64,000 nucleotides of DNA from Hyphomicrobiales bacterium (lineage in GTDB: Bacteria; Pseudomonadota; Alphaproteobacteria; Rhizobiales; Rhizobiaceae): positions 1-64,000 of the forward strand of contig UBTA01000057.1 of NCBI GenBank assembly GCA_900468065.1. The letters run 5' to 3'. Of this stretch, positions 38,034 to 47,097 are shown in pieces. Under the pieces are notes generated by a model. That model made no database searches, was not told the origin of the DNA, and was given only the letters and a program-made list of their open reading frames with translations. Made by a program: the position numbers and the translations under genes. Position 1 is the first letter of the stretch; every line of letters starts with the position of its first letter.

Positions 38034-38989
38034 TGATCGATCTTTCCGCCGCCCATATGGAATCCTTCCTGGAGATGATGAGCGCCGAACGGGGTGCTGC
38101 CAACAACACGTTGATCTCCTACGAACGTGATCTGGAAGACGCCTATTCCTTTCTGAAGCAACGCGGCGTCAAGCCGACCGCCGCGACCTCTGATGATCTG
38201 CGCGCCTATCTTTCGCATCTGGCGCAGCAAGGCTTCAAGGCCTCGTCGCAAGCCCGCCGATTGTCGGCGCTGCGGCAGTTCTACAAGTTCCTCTATGCCG
38301 AAGGACTGCGCACCGACGACCCGACCGGCGTTCTCGACGCGCCGAAGAAAGGCCGCTCACTGCCGAAGGTACTGAGCATCGACGATGTTTCAAAGCTGAT
38401 CGGACAGGCGGAGCAGGAAGCGGCCCAGGGCGGCAGCGATCCTGTGGCGCGGCTGCGCATGCATGCGCTGATCGAACTGCTCTACGCCACCGGCATGCGA
38501 GTGAGCGAACTTGTCTCGCTGCCAGCCTCGGTGCTGGCGCAGAATGGCCGCTTTCTCGTCGTGCGCGGCAAGGGCAACAAGGAGCGCATGGTGCCGCTGT
38601 CGCATTCGGCGATCCGGGCGATGCAGGCCTATGGCGCGGCGATGGCCAGCGACAATGCCACCCAGAAAACCCCACCGCCGGAAAGCCCGTGGCTGTTCCC
38701 CTCCTCCGGCAAGGCGGGATATCTGCCGCGTCAGGTTTTTGGCCGCGACCTCAAGGACCTTGCCGCCCGCGCTGGCATCCGCGTTGCGGCGATCTCGCCG
38801 CATGTGCTGCGCCATGCCTTTGCCAGTCACCTTCTGGCCAACGGCGCCGACCTTCGCGCCGTGCAGGAACTTCTCGGACATTCGGACATTTCAACGACAC
38901 AAATCTATACCCATGTGCTGGAAGAACGGCTGCATCAGCTGGTCCAGAACCATCACCCTCTTGCCAAACAGGCGAAAAAACAGGATTAG
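38033..38989 (+). CDS. xerD: Site-specific tyrosine recombinase XerD
   Basis: A 318-residue recombinase that acts with XerC at dif to resolve chromosome dimers, under FtsK control. The N-terminal SAM-like domain ([20 protein letters not shown]) precedes the catalytic domain. The catalytic residues are visible: Arg in [12 protein letters not shown], Lys in [13 protein letters not shown], HxxR in [12 protein letters not shown], His in LGHSDIS and the nucleophile Tyr in TQIYTHV. The ATG at 38033 is chosen by the 1-nt overlap with the small upstream gene. Its location between housekeeping genes argues for XerD rather than a phage integrase. Confidence 0.95.
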   Translation: MIDLSAAHMESFLEMMSAERGAANNTLISYERDLEDAYSFLKQRGVKPTAATSDDLRAYLSHLAQQGFKASSQARRLSALRQFYKFLYAEGLRTDDPTGVLDAPKKGRSLPKVLSIDDVSKLIGQAEQEAAQGGSDPVARLRMHALIELLYATGMRVSELVSLPASVLAQNGRFLVVRGKGNKERMVPLSHSAIRAMQAYGAAMASDNATQKTPPPESPWLFPSSGKAGYLPRQVFGRDLKDLAARAGIRVAAISPHVLRHAFASHLLANGADLRAVQELLGHSDISTTQIYTHVLEERLHQLVQNHHPLAKQAKKQD

Positions 38990-39067
38990 GAGCGCCAGAA
39001 CACTTGGCCGGGACGGCTGAAACGTCATACCCGTGGCCACGGCGCAATATGATCGGAAACGCATCAC

Positions 39068-40021
39068 ATGCACAATTATCTCGATTTCGAAAAACCAATC
39101 TCCGATCTCGAAGGCAAGATTCACGAGCTGAAGAAGATTGCCAGCGAGGACGAGAGCATCGACACCGCCGACGAAGTGGAGCGCCTTGAAGTGCGCGCCC
39201 GCGAGGCGATGGCCGAAATCTATTCCAAGCTGAACCCCTGGCAGAAGACGCAGGTCGCGCGCCACCCGCAGCGTCCGCACTTCCAGGAATATGCCGCCAA
39301 CCTCTTTACCGAATTCACGCCGCTTGCCGGCGACCGCAAATTTGCCAATGACGAGGCGATCCAGGCCGGTCTGGCGCGCTTCCGCGGTACCCCTGTCGCC
39401 GTCATCGGCCAGGAAAAGGGCAACGACACCAAGTCGCGCATCAAGCACAACTTTGGCAGCGCCCGTCCGGAAGGTTACCGCAAGGCAATCCGCGTCATGG
39501 AAATGGCCGACCGTTTCGGCCTGCCGCTGATCACCCTGATCGATACCGCCGGCGCCTATCCCGGCATCGGCGCCGAAGAACGCGGCCAGGCGGAAGCCAT
39601 CGCCCGCTCGACGGAAATGTGCCTCAATATGCGCGTTCCGATCGTCTCCGTCGTCATCGGCGAAGGCGGTTCGGGCGGCGCCATCGCGATCGCCACCGGC
39701 AGCCGCGTCTATATGCTGGAGCATTCGATCTACAGCGTGATCTCGCCGGAAGGTGCCGCCTCCATCCTCTGGCGCGACTCGACGCGCGCCAAGGAAGCGG
39801 CCACCAACATGAAGATCACCGCCGAAGACCTGAAGTCGCTGGGGATCATCGACGGCATCATCGGCGAGCCGGTCGGCGGCGCCCATCGCGATCCGAACGC
39901 CGTGATTGAGAAGACCGGCACTGTCATCGCCGACGCGCTCAAGGAGCTTTCGGGCCGCACGGGCGACGAACTGCGCTCTGACCGCCGTCAGAAATACCTC
40001 GCCATCGGCCGCCAGCTTTAA
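39068..40021 (+). CDS. accA: Acetyl-CoA carboxylase carboxyltransferase subunit alpha
   Basis: A 317-residue subunit of the alpha2-beta2 carboxyltransferase that makes malonyl-CoA for fatty-acid synthesis. The N-terminal coiled stretch ([20 protein letters not shown]) leads to the crotonase-like core: [69 protein letters not shown] and [10 protein letters not shown]-type region [18 protein letters not shown]. All are conserved and full length. The usual alphaproteobacterial position after xerD is kept. Confidence 0.97.
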   Translation: MHNYLDFEKPISDLEGKIHELKKIASEDESIDTADEVERLEVRAREAMAEIYSKLNPWQKTQVARHPQRPHFQEYAANLFTEFTPLAGDRKFANDEAIQAGLARFRGTPVAVIGQEKGNDTKSRIKHNFGSARPEGYRKAIRVMEMADRFGLPLITLIDTAGAYPGIGAEERGQAEAIARSTEMCLNMRVPIVSVVIGEGGSGGAIAIATGSRVYMLEHSIYSVISPEGAASILWRDSTRAKEAATNMKITAEDLKSLGIIDGIIGEPVGGAHRDPNAVIEKTGTVIADALKELSGRTGDELRSDRRQKYLAIGRQL

Positions 40022-40218
40022 TCACATTTGCTGGTTTCGAACGGGTTCACAGTGAAAATGGAGCGCGCGGTCCAACCTTGGCCATATTCGTGCGCTCTGG
40101 AACGCTTGCGGCAAGGCGGTTTTGTAAGGTTAATATTTTGTGAAGTATAAGGGAATATTGATTCCCTGTGGACTGCCTAAACGGGAACGCCACGTTCGAC
40201 AATTTTCTTGATGGACCT

Positions 40219-41694
40219 ATGCCGATGCGTTTGACACATCTTGTTGCCACCGCTGCCATCGCCGCGCTCCTTGCGAGCTGCACCGCCAATGAGGCGATGG
40301 ACACCGTCGATGTCGACCTCAAGAAGGTCTCCAGCAAGGTCAATTACCAGCTCTCCGGCAAGATCGTCCAGAAGATGCAGGCGATGAGCATGGCGAAGGA
40401 TTCGCCGATCATGCTGCGCATCTTCAAGGAAGAAGGCGTTCTCGAAGTCTGGAAGGCCAATTCGTCCAACCGTTTCGAGATGCTGCGCCAGTACAAAATC
40501 TGCGCCTGGTCGGGCAAGCTCGGTCCCAAGGTCAAGGAAGGCGACCGGCAGGCGCCGGAAGGTTTCTATCCGATCTCGCCGGGCCAGATGAACCCGAATT
40601 CCAGCTATTACCTCGCCATCAATACCGGCTTCCCCAACCGTTTCGACCAGGCCAACGGCCGTTTCGGCACCAATCTGATGATCCACGGCGCCTGCTCGTC
40701 ATCCGGCTGCTATTCGATGACCGACGAGCAGATGCAGGAAATCTTTGCGCTGTCGCGAGACGCCTACAAGGGCGGCCAGCAGGCAATCCAGCTGCAGGCC
40801 CTGCCCTTCCGCATGACCGCCGAAAACATGGCGCGTCACCGCAACAGCCCGAACATCGACTTCTGGAACATGCTGAAGCCCGGCTACGATCAGTTCGAGA
40901 TCACCAAGCGTCCGCCGGAAGTGAACATCTGCGAGAAGAAATACGTCTTCAACCAGCAGACCGACGGAAAATTCTCGCCGACCGGCCAATGCCCGGCCAT
41001 GTCGACCCCGGCGACGATGCAGGGCGCACTGGCCAGCTACAACAAGAAATACAATGACGACTACGCCAAGGCGACCAAGAAGCTAGACGGCCTGGTCTGG
41101 TACGAGCCGACCGAGGCTGAGCGCAAGGCGATCGTCGCCAAGCAGCGCGTCGGCAAGGAACTGGCATACGCTCCGACCGGTACCTCGCTGGACGCCGGCA
41201 AGCTGATGAAGGTCGCCGACCTCGAAAAGCAGGAAGCCCGCCGCACCGAGTTGGAAGAAGCCAAGAAGGCGATCGAGATCCAGAAGGCCGAGCTGGACAA
41301 ATCCACGCGCAACGGCAAGAGCGTGCCGGTGCCTGCGGAAAATCCATTACCAAAGCCGGTGCAGCAGGCCGCTGTCGAACAGCCAGGTGCCGCGCGCAAG
41401 GGTTTCTGGGGCAGCCTGTTCTCCAAGGGCGGTGCCGATGCGCAACAGCTGGAGCCAGCAGCCGTGGCCCCGGTCGATGCGGCTCAACAGCAGCCAGCCG
41501 GCCAACCGCAGACAGTGCAACACTCCGTAGCCGTCGCAACCCCGCAACCAGCAGCTACAGCGACGGCGAAGAAGCCGGCCGATGCAGCCGCCGCTCAGAC
41601 AGTAGCCAGCACCGAGGCCGCACCGATGGCCGAGCAGGCTCTTGCCGAACAGCAGCCAAAGAAGCGGCCGTTCTGGAAAATCTGGGGCAATTGA
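40219..41694 (+). CDS. L,D-transpeptidase (YafK-type) lipoprotein
   Basis: A 491-residue predicted lipoprotein. The signal (LVATAAIAALLASC) ends in a lipobox LLASC. The YkuD/YafK-like domain spans about residues 50-230, with substrate loop KEGDRQAPEGFYPIS and the catalytic motif IHGACSSSGCYSM containing His and Cys. A charged helix (EARRTELEEAKKAIEIQKAE) and a Pro/Ala/Gln-rich low-complexity tail (380-480) ending in KKRPFWKIWGN follow. YafK/DpaA-type enzymes cleave or form peptidoglycan-lipoprotein bonds; which one applies here is unclear. The start was placed at ATG 40219. It overlaps the next gene by 1 nt. Confidence 0.88.
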   Translation: MPMRLTHLVATAAIAALLASCTANEAMDTVDVDLKKVSSKVNYQLSGKIVQKMQAMSMAKDSPIMLRIFKEEGVLEVWKANSSNRFEMLRQYKICAWSGKLGPKVKEGDRQAPEGFYPISPGQMNPNSSYYLAINTGFPNRFDQANGRFGTNLMIHGACSSSGCYSMTDEQMQEIFALSRDAYKGGQQAIQLQALPFRMTAENMARHRNSPNIDFWNMLKPGYDQFEITKRPPEVNICEKKYVFNQQTDGKFSPTGQCPAMSTPATMQGALASYNKKYNDDYAKATKKLDGLVWYEPTEAERKAIVAKQRVGKELAYAPTGTSLDAGKLMKVADLEKQEARRTELEEAKKAIEIQKAELDKSTRNGKSVPVPAENPLPKPVQQAAVEQPGAARKGFWGSLFSKGGADAQQLEPAAVAPVDAAQQQPAGQPQTVQHSVAVATPQPAATATAKKPADAAAAQTVASTEAAPMAEQALAEQQPKKRPFWKIWGN

Positions 41695-41924
41695 TGCCTC
41701 ACAGTCTGATCTATGACCTCAAGGGGCTGAAATGCCCCTTGCCGGTCTTAAGAACTCGCAAGCGCATGCTCTCCCTCGCCCCCGGCACGCTGATCACGGT
41801 CGAAACAACCGATCCGCTCGCCATCATCGACATCCCGCATTTCTGCAACGAAGACGGCCACAGCCTGGAGCAATCCGAAGCCCTGGCCGGCGGTCATCGC
41901 TTCGTCATCCGCAAGAAGGTTTGA
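41694..41924 (+). CDS. TusA-like sulfurtransferase
   Basis: A 76-residue SirA/TusA-fold protein. The catalytic Cys14 lies in LKGLKCPLPVLRT, matching the family CPxP motif. The rest (GTLITVETTDPLAIIDIPHF, GHRFVIRKKV) follows the two-layer fold. It is likely a persulfide carrier for tRNA thiolation or cofactor synthesis. Its ATG overlaps the L,D-transpeptidase stop (TGATG), indicating coupling. Confidence 0.9.
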   Translation: MPHSLIYDLKGLKCPLPVLRTRKRMLSLAPGTLITVETTDPLAIIDIPHFCNEDGHSLEQSEALAGGHRFVIRKKV

Positions 41925-42092
41925 GGGCGGCCCAGTAGCCATGATCTCGTCTAGCTGTCGGCTCCTGTTGTGACCACCGATCGTGTTTTAAAAAATTCTT
42001 CAAAAAAATTCGATTGATGTCGATCGGACTGTCTCTCGTTCGTCGTATGATCAGGAAGGCCAGTCCGGCTTCCATTATCACGGGAGAATACG

Positions 42093-42515
42093 ATGCGTGT
42101 CATGGTTATTGTAAAGGCGACGAAGGATAGCGAAGAGGGCGTCATGCCGACAACCGAGCTTCTGGAAGCAATGGGCAAATACAACGAGGAACTGGTCAAC
42201 GCCGGCATCATGATGGCCGGCGAAGGCCTGCACCCTTCGGTTAAGGGCAAGCGGATCGCTTTCGACGGGCCTAGCCGCACCGTCATCGATGGCCCTTTTG
42301 CCGAAACCCGCGAGCTGATCGCCGGCTTCTGGCTCTGGGAAGTCAAAGACATGGCCGAAGCCGTCGAATGGGCCAAGCGTTGCCCCAACCCCATGCCCGG
42401 ACCAAGCGAACTGGAAATCCGCCCAGTGTTCGAGGCGGCCGACTTCGGCGAGGCGTTCACGCCGGAGCTGGCCGAACAGGAAGAACGTCTGCGCGAAAAA
42501 GCAGCCAAGCGCTGA
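42093..42515 (+). CDS. YCII/DGPF-domain protein, partner of ECF42 sigma factor
   Basis: A 140-residue dimeric ferredoxin-like fold protein. MRVMVIVKATKDSEEGVMPT, GEGLHPSVKGKRIAF, the name-giving DGPFAETRELIAGFWLWEV (residues about 68-86) and the terminal LEIRPVFEAADFGE are the DGPF/YCII pattern. Genes with this domain stand beside ECF group 42 sigma factors, as here (71 bp upstream of one), and their promoters are typical ECF42 targets. A good ribosome site (GGGAG) precedes the ATG. The biochemical role is unknown. Confidence 0.9.
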   Translation: MRVMVIVKATKDSEEGVMPTTELLEAMGKYNEELVNAGIMMAGEGLHPSVKGKRIAFDGPSRTVIDGPFAETRELIAGFWLWEVKDMAEAVEWAKRCPNPMPGPSELEIRPVFEAADFGEAFTPELAEQEERLREKAAKR

Positions 42516-42585
42516 TATCGCTCCATTAGCGTCAAGCCGCCACAGCGGCTTGACGCGGCCGCTGCTGCTTGCTTAATCCGCACGT

Positions 42586-43848
42586 ATGGTGGCAAACGAA
42601 ACGCATCAGGCAATCGAGACAGTTTTCCGGATCGAACAGGCCCGGCTGATCGGTGGCCTGGCGCGGATGGTCCGGGACGTGAGCCTCGCCGAAGAACTGG
42701 CGCAGGATGCTCTGGTGACCGCCCTCTCGGAATGGCCGAAGACCGGCGTTCCGAAAAATCCCGGCGCCTGGCTGATGGCGGCCGCCAAGCGCCGTGCCAT
42801 CGACGGCTTCCGCCGCAACAAGATGCTCGTGCGCAAACACGCCGAAATCGGTCTTGATCTCGGGGAGGAAAGCGAAAACCCTGTAGACGCGATAGCAACA
42901 GCGCTCGATGACGATCTGGGCGACGAACTGCTCGGCCTGATCTTTACCGCCTGCCACCCGATCCTGTCGTCCGAAGCGCGCGCAGCCCTGACGCTGCGGC
43001 TGATTGGCGGGCTGACGACCGACGAGATCGCCCGCGCCTTTCTCTCCAATGAGGCGACCATCGCTCAGCGGATCGTCAGGGCCAAGAAGACGCTCGGCAA
43101 TGCCGGCCTGACCTATGCCGTGCCGCGCGGACCGGAACGCGAGGAGCGCCTCGCCTCGGTTCTGGAAGTGATCTACCTGATCTTCAACGAGGGTTATGCG
43201 GCGACTACTGGCGAGGACCTGATCCGACCTGCCCTTTGCGCCGAGGCCCAACGCCTCGGCCGCATTCTCGCTGGCCTGCTGCCCGGCGAACCGGAGGTGC
43301 AGGGCCTGCTGTCGCTGATGGAAATCCAGGCTTCGCGTCTCGCCGCCCGTGTTGCCCCAGACGGCTCGCCTATCCTTTTGACCGAACAGAACCGCGCCCA
43401 TTGGGACCAGCTTCTGATCCACCGCGGGCTGGCTGCCCTGCAGCGCGCCGAAGCGCTCGGCGGTGCCAACGGCCCCTATGCCCTGCAGGCGGCGCTGGCG
43501 GCCTGCCACGCACGCGCCCGCAAGGCGGAAGACACGGACTGGCAGAAGATCGCAGGCCTTTACGATACGCTGCGCGAAGTGATGCCGTCGCCGGTGGTCG
43601 ATCTCAATCGGGCGGTGGCCCACAGCATGGCCTTCGGACCGGAAACCGGTCTCGCACGCCTTGACGAGATCGATCAAGCAGCGGGCTTGCACAACTATGT
43701 TCCCCTGCCAGCCGCAAGAGGTGATTTCCTGTTTCGTGCCGGGCGATTGGCGGAAGCCAAAGTTGAATTCGAGCGTGCCGCAGACCTCACCCGCAATACC
43801 CGCGAAAAAGCGTTTTTTCTCGCCCGCGCAGCTGCCTGCAGCCGTTGA
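42586..43848 (+). CDS. ECF42-type RNA polymerase sigma factor with C-terminal extension
   Basis: A 420-residue extracytoplasmic-function sigma factor. Region 2 (about 15-80) has RMVRDVSLAEELAQDALVTA and AWLMAAAKRRAIDGFRRNK. Region 4 (about 125-185) has LRLIGGLTTDEIARAFLSNE and TIAQRIVRAKKTLG. A roughly 220-residue helical (TPR/DUF6596-like) tail follows, with IYLIFNEGYAATTGEDL, which marks ECF42. No anti-sigma gene is adjacent, in keeping with regulation through the extension. It lies downstream of its DGPF partner on the same strand. Confidence 0.9.
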   Translation: MVANETHQAIETVFRIEQARLIGGLARMVRDVSLAEELAQDALVTALSEWPKTGVPKNPGAWLMAAAKRRAIDGFRRNKMLVRKHAEIGLDLGEESENPVDAIATALDDDLGDELLGLIFTACHPILSSEARAALTLRLIGGLTTDEIARAFLSNEATIAQRIVRAKKTLGNAGLTYAVPRGPEREERLASVLEVIYLIFNEGYAATTGEDLIRPALCAEAQRLGRILAGLLPGEPEVQGLLSLMEIQASRLAARVAPDGSPILLTEQNRAHWDQLLIHRGLAALQRAEALGGANGPYALQAALAACHARARKAEDTDWQKIAGLYDTLREVMPSPVVDLNRAVAHSMAFGPETGLARLDEIDQAAGLHNYVPLPAARGDFLFRAGRLAEAKVEFERAADLTRNTREKAFFLARAAACSR

Positions 43849-43862
43849 ACCGCTGGCCTTTT

Positions 43863-44483
43863 CTAGTCCGCAGGACCGTCATCCGCTGATAGATTGTGAT
43901 CGGCCCAGTCGCTTTTCGGAATCTCGCTGCCAACCGCGAAGGCGAAGGACAAGACCTGCGTCAGGTCCGGCGTCACCTCGCAGGTGAAACCGATCGTGTA
44001 CCAGCGGCGCTTGCTTCGAAACGCACCGCCATCGGCCCTGAGCTTTTGTCCGGAAAGCTCGGTATCGGCCATCGCATAGGCCACCAGAAAGTCCGGCTTC
44101 AGGGCGGCTTTCCAGAGATGGACCTGCTCCATCGCCTCGATATTGCAGAGCTGGACGATACGCTCGGAGGGCGCCAGCTGTCCCAATGCCTTACGGGCCT
44201 TGGCGCTGCGCGGATCGGCCAGAACCTTTGCCGACTGGAGGTGCGTTGCCTGAACCATCGCACTTGCCTCCAGACGTGGCCGGTCGGTCGGCAGCGCGGT
44301 AAAATCCGGTTCGGGATTGTCGGTTGCTGACGGATCGATCGACGGTTTGGAAGACACATCCCTCAAAGGCTCGGCACGGGTCTCGGCAACCGGTGGCCTG
44401 CTCGCGGCTTCAAACTGTTGCGGCGTCAGAACATCGACGGTAACGCTGTCTTGCGAGGACGGGACCTGCCGGCGGGGCGTCAC
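43863..44483 (-). CDS. DUF930 domain-containing protein (N-terminus uncertain)
   Basis: A 206-residue reading with a Pro-rich linker and a C-terminal DUF930 domain (about 85-195; ERIVQLCNIEAMEQVHLWKA, VAYAMADTELSGQKLRADGG, RRWYTIGFTCEVTPDLTQV). The family is rhizobial and of unknown function. The GTG at 44483 begins inside a membrane helix: the same frame upstream encodes WSFSASLGFHVLIGLALLLA but has no ATG/GTG/TTG before the cobW-family stop. An ATG with plausible N-terminal residues (44580) is in another frame. Either a CTG start or a 1-base shift in the C-rich stretch near 44560 is possible. Confidence 0.75.
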   Translation of the reverse strand: MTPRRQVPSSQDSVTVDVLTPQQFEAASRPPVAETRAEPLRDVSSKPSIDPSATDNPEPDFTALPTDRPRLEASAMVQATHLQSAKVLADPRSAKARKALGQLAPSERIVQLCNIEAMEQVHLWKAALKPDFLVAYAMADTELSGQKLRADGGAFRSKRRWYTIGFTCEVTPDLTQVLSFAFAVGSEIPKSDWADHNLSADDGPAD

Positions 44484-44633
44484 GGCCAGAAGCAGGGCAA
44501 GCCCGATCAGGACGTGGAAGCCGAGCGAGGCACTGAAACTCCAGCCGCCGGGACGGCTGGCGGGAGGGGTGGCGCCGCATGTTGCCGATGACCTCGCCCG
44601 CCTCCAGAACCATGCCAGCCCCTTGCCGGTGCG

Positions 44634-45800
44634 TTACATTCTGAGGCCGGGCACCGCCAGCGGATTATCCTCCAGCGCCTGCCGGTCCGGCCGGTCGATG
44701 CGCGGCTTGCCGGTAAAAGCGTCGAAGAGATCCCGCACGAACGCTTCCGGCAGATCCTTGGTGATCAGCACCATGCGGGTGCGCCGGTCGGAAGGGTCGG
44801 GCCAAGCGGCCATGCGCTGCGGCGTATGAAACACGGTCTGTACGCCATGCAGGATCAGCGGCCGGTCGGGATTGTCGGACATCGATACGATCGCCTTCAT
44901 CCGCAGCAACTTTTCGCCATGAGCGGACCGCAGGAGATCGACGAACATTTCCAGCGCCATCGGATCGATTGGCCGGTCGTGGACGAGGCTGAACGAGCGG
45001 ATATCGGCGCCATGCCGGTTTTCGTCGTGGTGATGATGATGATGGTCATGGCCGCAATTTTCGTGATCGCAATGCTCATGATGGGCAGCATGGTCGTGAT
45101 CGTGATGATGATCATGGTCCGCCGCCGCCTCGTCCTGCAGCCAGCGGCCGACATCGGCGATCTTGGTTCCGGGATCGTAGAGCCCGCACTGGAAGAGTTC
45201 CGCCTTGCCAGCCTCGGGCAGATCGCCGTCGATCATCGGTGCGCGCGGATTGAGCTGCCTTAGCCGCGCTTTCAGCGAGATCACCGCATCCGGTGTCGTC
45301 AGTGACATCTTGCTGATCACCAGCCGGTCCGCCATCGCCACCTGCTTGACCGCCTCTTCGTGATTGTCGAGCGTGGAAAGACCGTTGGCCGCATCGACGA
45401 CGGTAACCACGCCGTCGAGCCGATAGCTCTGGGCAATAACCGGATTGCCCATGACCGACTGCAGCACCGGCGCCGGATCGGCAAGGCCGGTGGTCTCGAT
45501 GACGACGCGTTTCAACGGCTTGATCTTGCCGGTCTGCATCCGGTCCATCAGATCGGCCAGCGTATCGACCAGTTCACCACGCACCGTGCAGCAGAGGCAG
45601 CCATCCGACAATTCGATGATCCCGTCGCTCGATGCCTCGACCAGCAGATGATCGAGCGAGACATCGCCGAACTCGTTGATGATCACGGCGGTATCTGTAA
45701 GATCGGGATCCTTCAGCAGCCTGTTCAGAAGGGACGTCTTTCCCGCACCGAGGAAACCGGTGAGGATCGACACCGGTACGGCGTTCAGCAGAAGGCTCAT
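44634..45800 (-). CDS. COG0523/CobW-family GTPase metallochaperone with His-rich loop
   Basis: A 388-residue G3E GTPase. The P-loop GFLGAGKTSLLNRLL lies at residues about 15-29. The family metal motif CLCC lies in DGCLCCTVRGELVDTL (near 73), then ETTGLADPAPVLQ and the NKxD-like SKMSL. A very His-rich segment (about 228-262; HDHHHDHDHAAHHEHCDHEN) and a CobW_C domain (SFSLVHDRPIDPMALEMFVD, LLRMKAIVSM, FHTPQRMAAWP) follow. Such proteins deliver Zn (ZNG1/YeiR/YciC) or serve B12 synthesis. The His-rich loop and distance from cobST favour zinc, but this is inference. No Zur box or B12 riboswitch was recognised upstream. Confidence 0.92.
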   Translation of the reverse strand: MSLLLNAVPVSILTGFLGAGKTSLLNRLLKDPDLTDTAVIINEFGDVSLDHLLVEASSDGIIELSDGCLCCTVRGELVDTLADLMDRMQTGKIKPLKRVVIETTGLADPAPVLQSVMGNPVIAQSYRLDGVVTVVDAANGLSTLDNHEEAVKQVAMADRLVISKMSLTTPDAVISLKARLRQLNPRAPMIDGDLPEAGKAELFQCGLYDPGTKIADVGRWLQDEAAADHDHHHDHDHAAHHEHCDHENCGHDHHHHHHDENRHGADIRSFSLVHDRPIDPMALEMFVDLLRSAHGEKLLRMKAIVSMSDNPDRPLILHGVQTVFHTPQRMAAWPDPSDRRTRMVLITKDLPEAFVRDLFDAFTGKPRIDRPDRQALEDNPLAVPGLRM

Positions 45801-45827
45801 GGTTTATCCGATCAGTATGCGCAAGCT

Positions 45828-46955
45828 TTAGAAAACGGGGCGAGGAACCGGGATCGGCACATTGGCGACATCGCCTTGCGCGGTCTCCGTCTGGTCCTTG
45901 CCCTTGGCATCCGTCACCTTCTCGGTGCCCGGGATAAGCCCGGCAGCGACAAGATTCAGCGGGCGGTTGATCTCGTGAATATAGGGCGACAGCAATTTCT
46001 GCCGGCCACCTTCATCACGGTTTTCCGAGCGCACCTTGGCTGCCTTCGGATTGCAGATTTCCTTGCTGACATCGGCGACCATGTCGCGGCTCTCGCCATA
46101 GGGCGCAATCTGGCCAAGCCCAGGCTTGCCGGCGCCGCTCGATGTCAGGCCGAGTTGCAGCAACCGCGCCGACTCGTCCGCCCGGCCACCAAGGCTGTCG
46201 GCGCCAAGGACGACGGAAACGACGGCACGCCCATTGCGTGTCGCAGATGAAACCTGATTGAAGCCCGAAGCGCAGATAAAGCCGGTCTTCATGCCATCGG
46301 CACCATCGAAGCGGCCGATCAGCATGTTGAAGTTGGGATAATTCTTCTTGCCCGTGGTGAAACCTTCATAGGCAAAATACGCTGCATATTGCGGAAACTC
46401 GCGCTTGATCGTGATCGCCAGAACGGCGAGGTCGCGCGCTGTTGTGTACTGCCCCGGCGCCGGTAGCCCGTTGGGGTTGACGAAATGCGAAGAGGTCATG
46501 CCGATCCGCAGAGCCTCGGAATTCATCATGTTGATGAACGCCGGCTCGGAGCCAGCCACGGTCTCGCCGATCGCAACAGCAATGTCGTTGGCCGATTTGA
46601 TCAGCATCATCTTCAACGCACTGTCGAGCGTGACGGCCTGGCCGGGCTTGTAGAACATCTTGCTCGGCGGCTCGCCGGCGGCGTTCTTGCTCATCACCAC
46701 CGGGGTTTCCAGTGTCAGCTGGCCGGATTTCAGCGCCTGGAAGGTCGTATAGGCCGTCATCAGCTTGGTCAGCGACGCCGGATACCATTTCTGGTAGATT
46801 TCCCGCTGCTCGTAGACCTTCAACGAACTGACATCGACAACCAGCTGAGGATTGGCCGCACTCGGCAGTGCGGCCGACAGCAGCGACGCGCAGGCGCCTG
46901 TCAGGACTGCGAATAGCTTCAGCGCGCCACTCTTGCGAATTCCAGTTGTCACCAC
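45828..46955 (-). CDS. D-alanyl-D-alanine carboxypeptidase (class C-type LMM PBP, peptidase S11)
   Basis: A 375-residue periplasmic serine enzyme that trims pentapeptides of peptidoglycan. The N-terminal signal (LFAVLTGACASLLSAALPSA) is followed by the three penicillin-binding motifs: SxxK as SLTKLM (Ser61-Lys64), SxN as SANDIA (near 119) and KTG in MKTGFICASGF (near 232). VNPNGLPAPGQYTTARDLAV is typical of S11. A distal domain is short and Pro-ended (VPIPVPRPVF), so the usual membrane-associating amphipathic helix is not obvious. It is 27 bp upstream of the COG0523 gene on the same strand. Confidence 0.92.
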   Translation of the reverse strand: MVTTGIRKSGALKLFAVLTGACASLLSAALPSAANPQLVVDVSSLKVYEQREIYQKWYPASLTKLMTAYTTFQALKSGQLTLETPVVMSKNAAGEPPSKMFYKPGQAVTLDSALKMMLIKSANDIAVAIGETVAGSEPAFINMMNSEALRIGMTSSHFVNPNGLPAPGQYTTARDLAVLAITIKREFPQYAAYFAYEGFTTGKKNYPNFNMLIGRFDGADGMKTGFICASGFNQVSSATRNGRAVVSVVLGADSLGGRADESARLLQLGLTSSGAGKPGLGQIAPYGESRDMVADVSKEICNPKAAKVRSENRDEGGRQKLLSPYIHEINRPLNLVAAGLIPGTEKVTDAKGKDQTETAQGDVANVPIPVPRPVF

Positions 46956-47097
46956 GTCAGACCTCGAAATTTCGGGAATTGCCTCGTATCCTCCGGCTAT
47001 TTAACCTATATGGCGAGGAGATGGCAAAGACCATTCTTTTGCGCCGATGCCAAATATCCCGTATCCCATGCCCGCAATGGACCCACAGGAAGCCAAA

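Noticed and set aside
38033-38989. xerD as a phage or island integrase
   Set aside because: It sits between aroK and accA in the usual chromosomal order, with no tRNA or att site and normal composition.
45000-45125. Tandem ATG/GAT-like repeat run
   Set aside because: It is the codons of the His/Asp-rich loop in the COG0523 GTPase (CAT/GAT read from the other strand).
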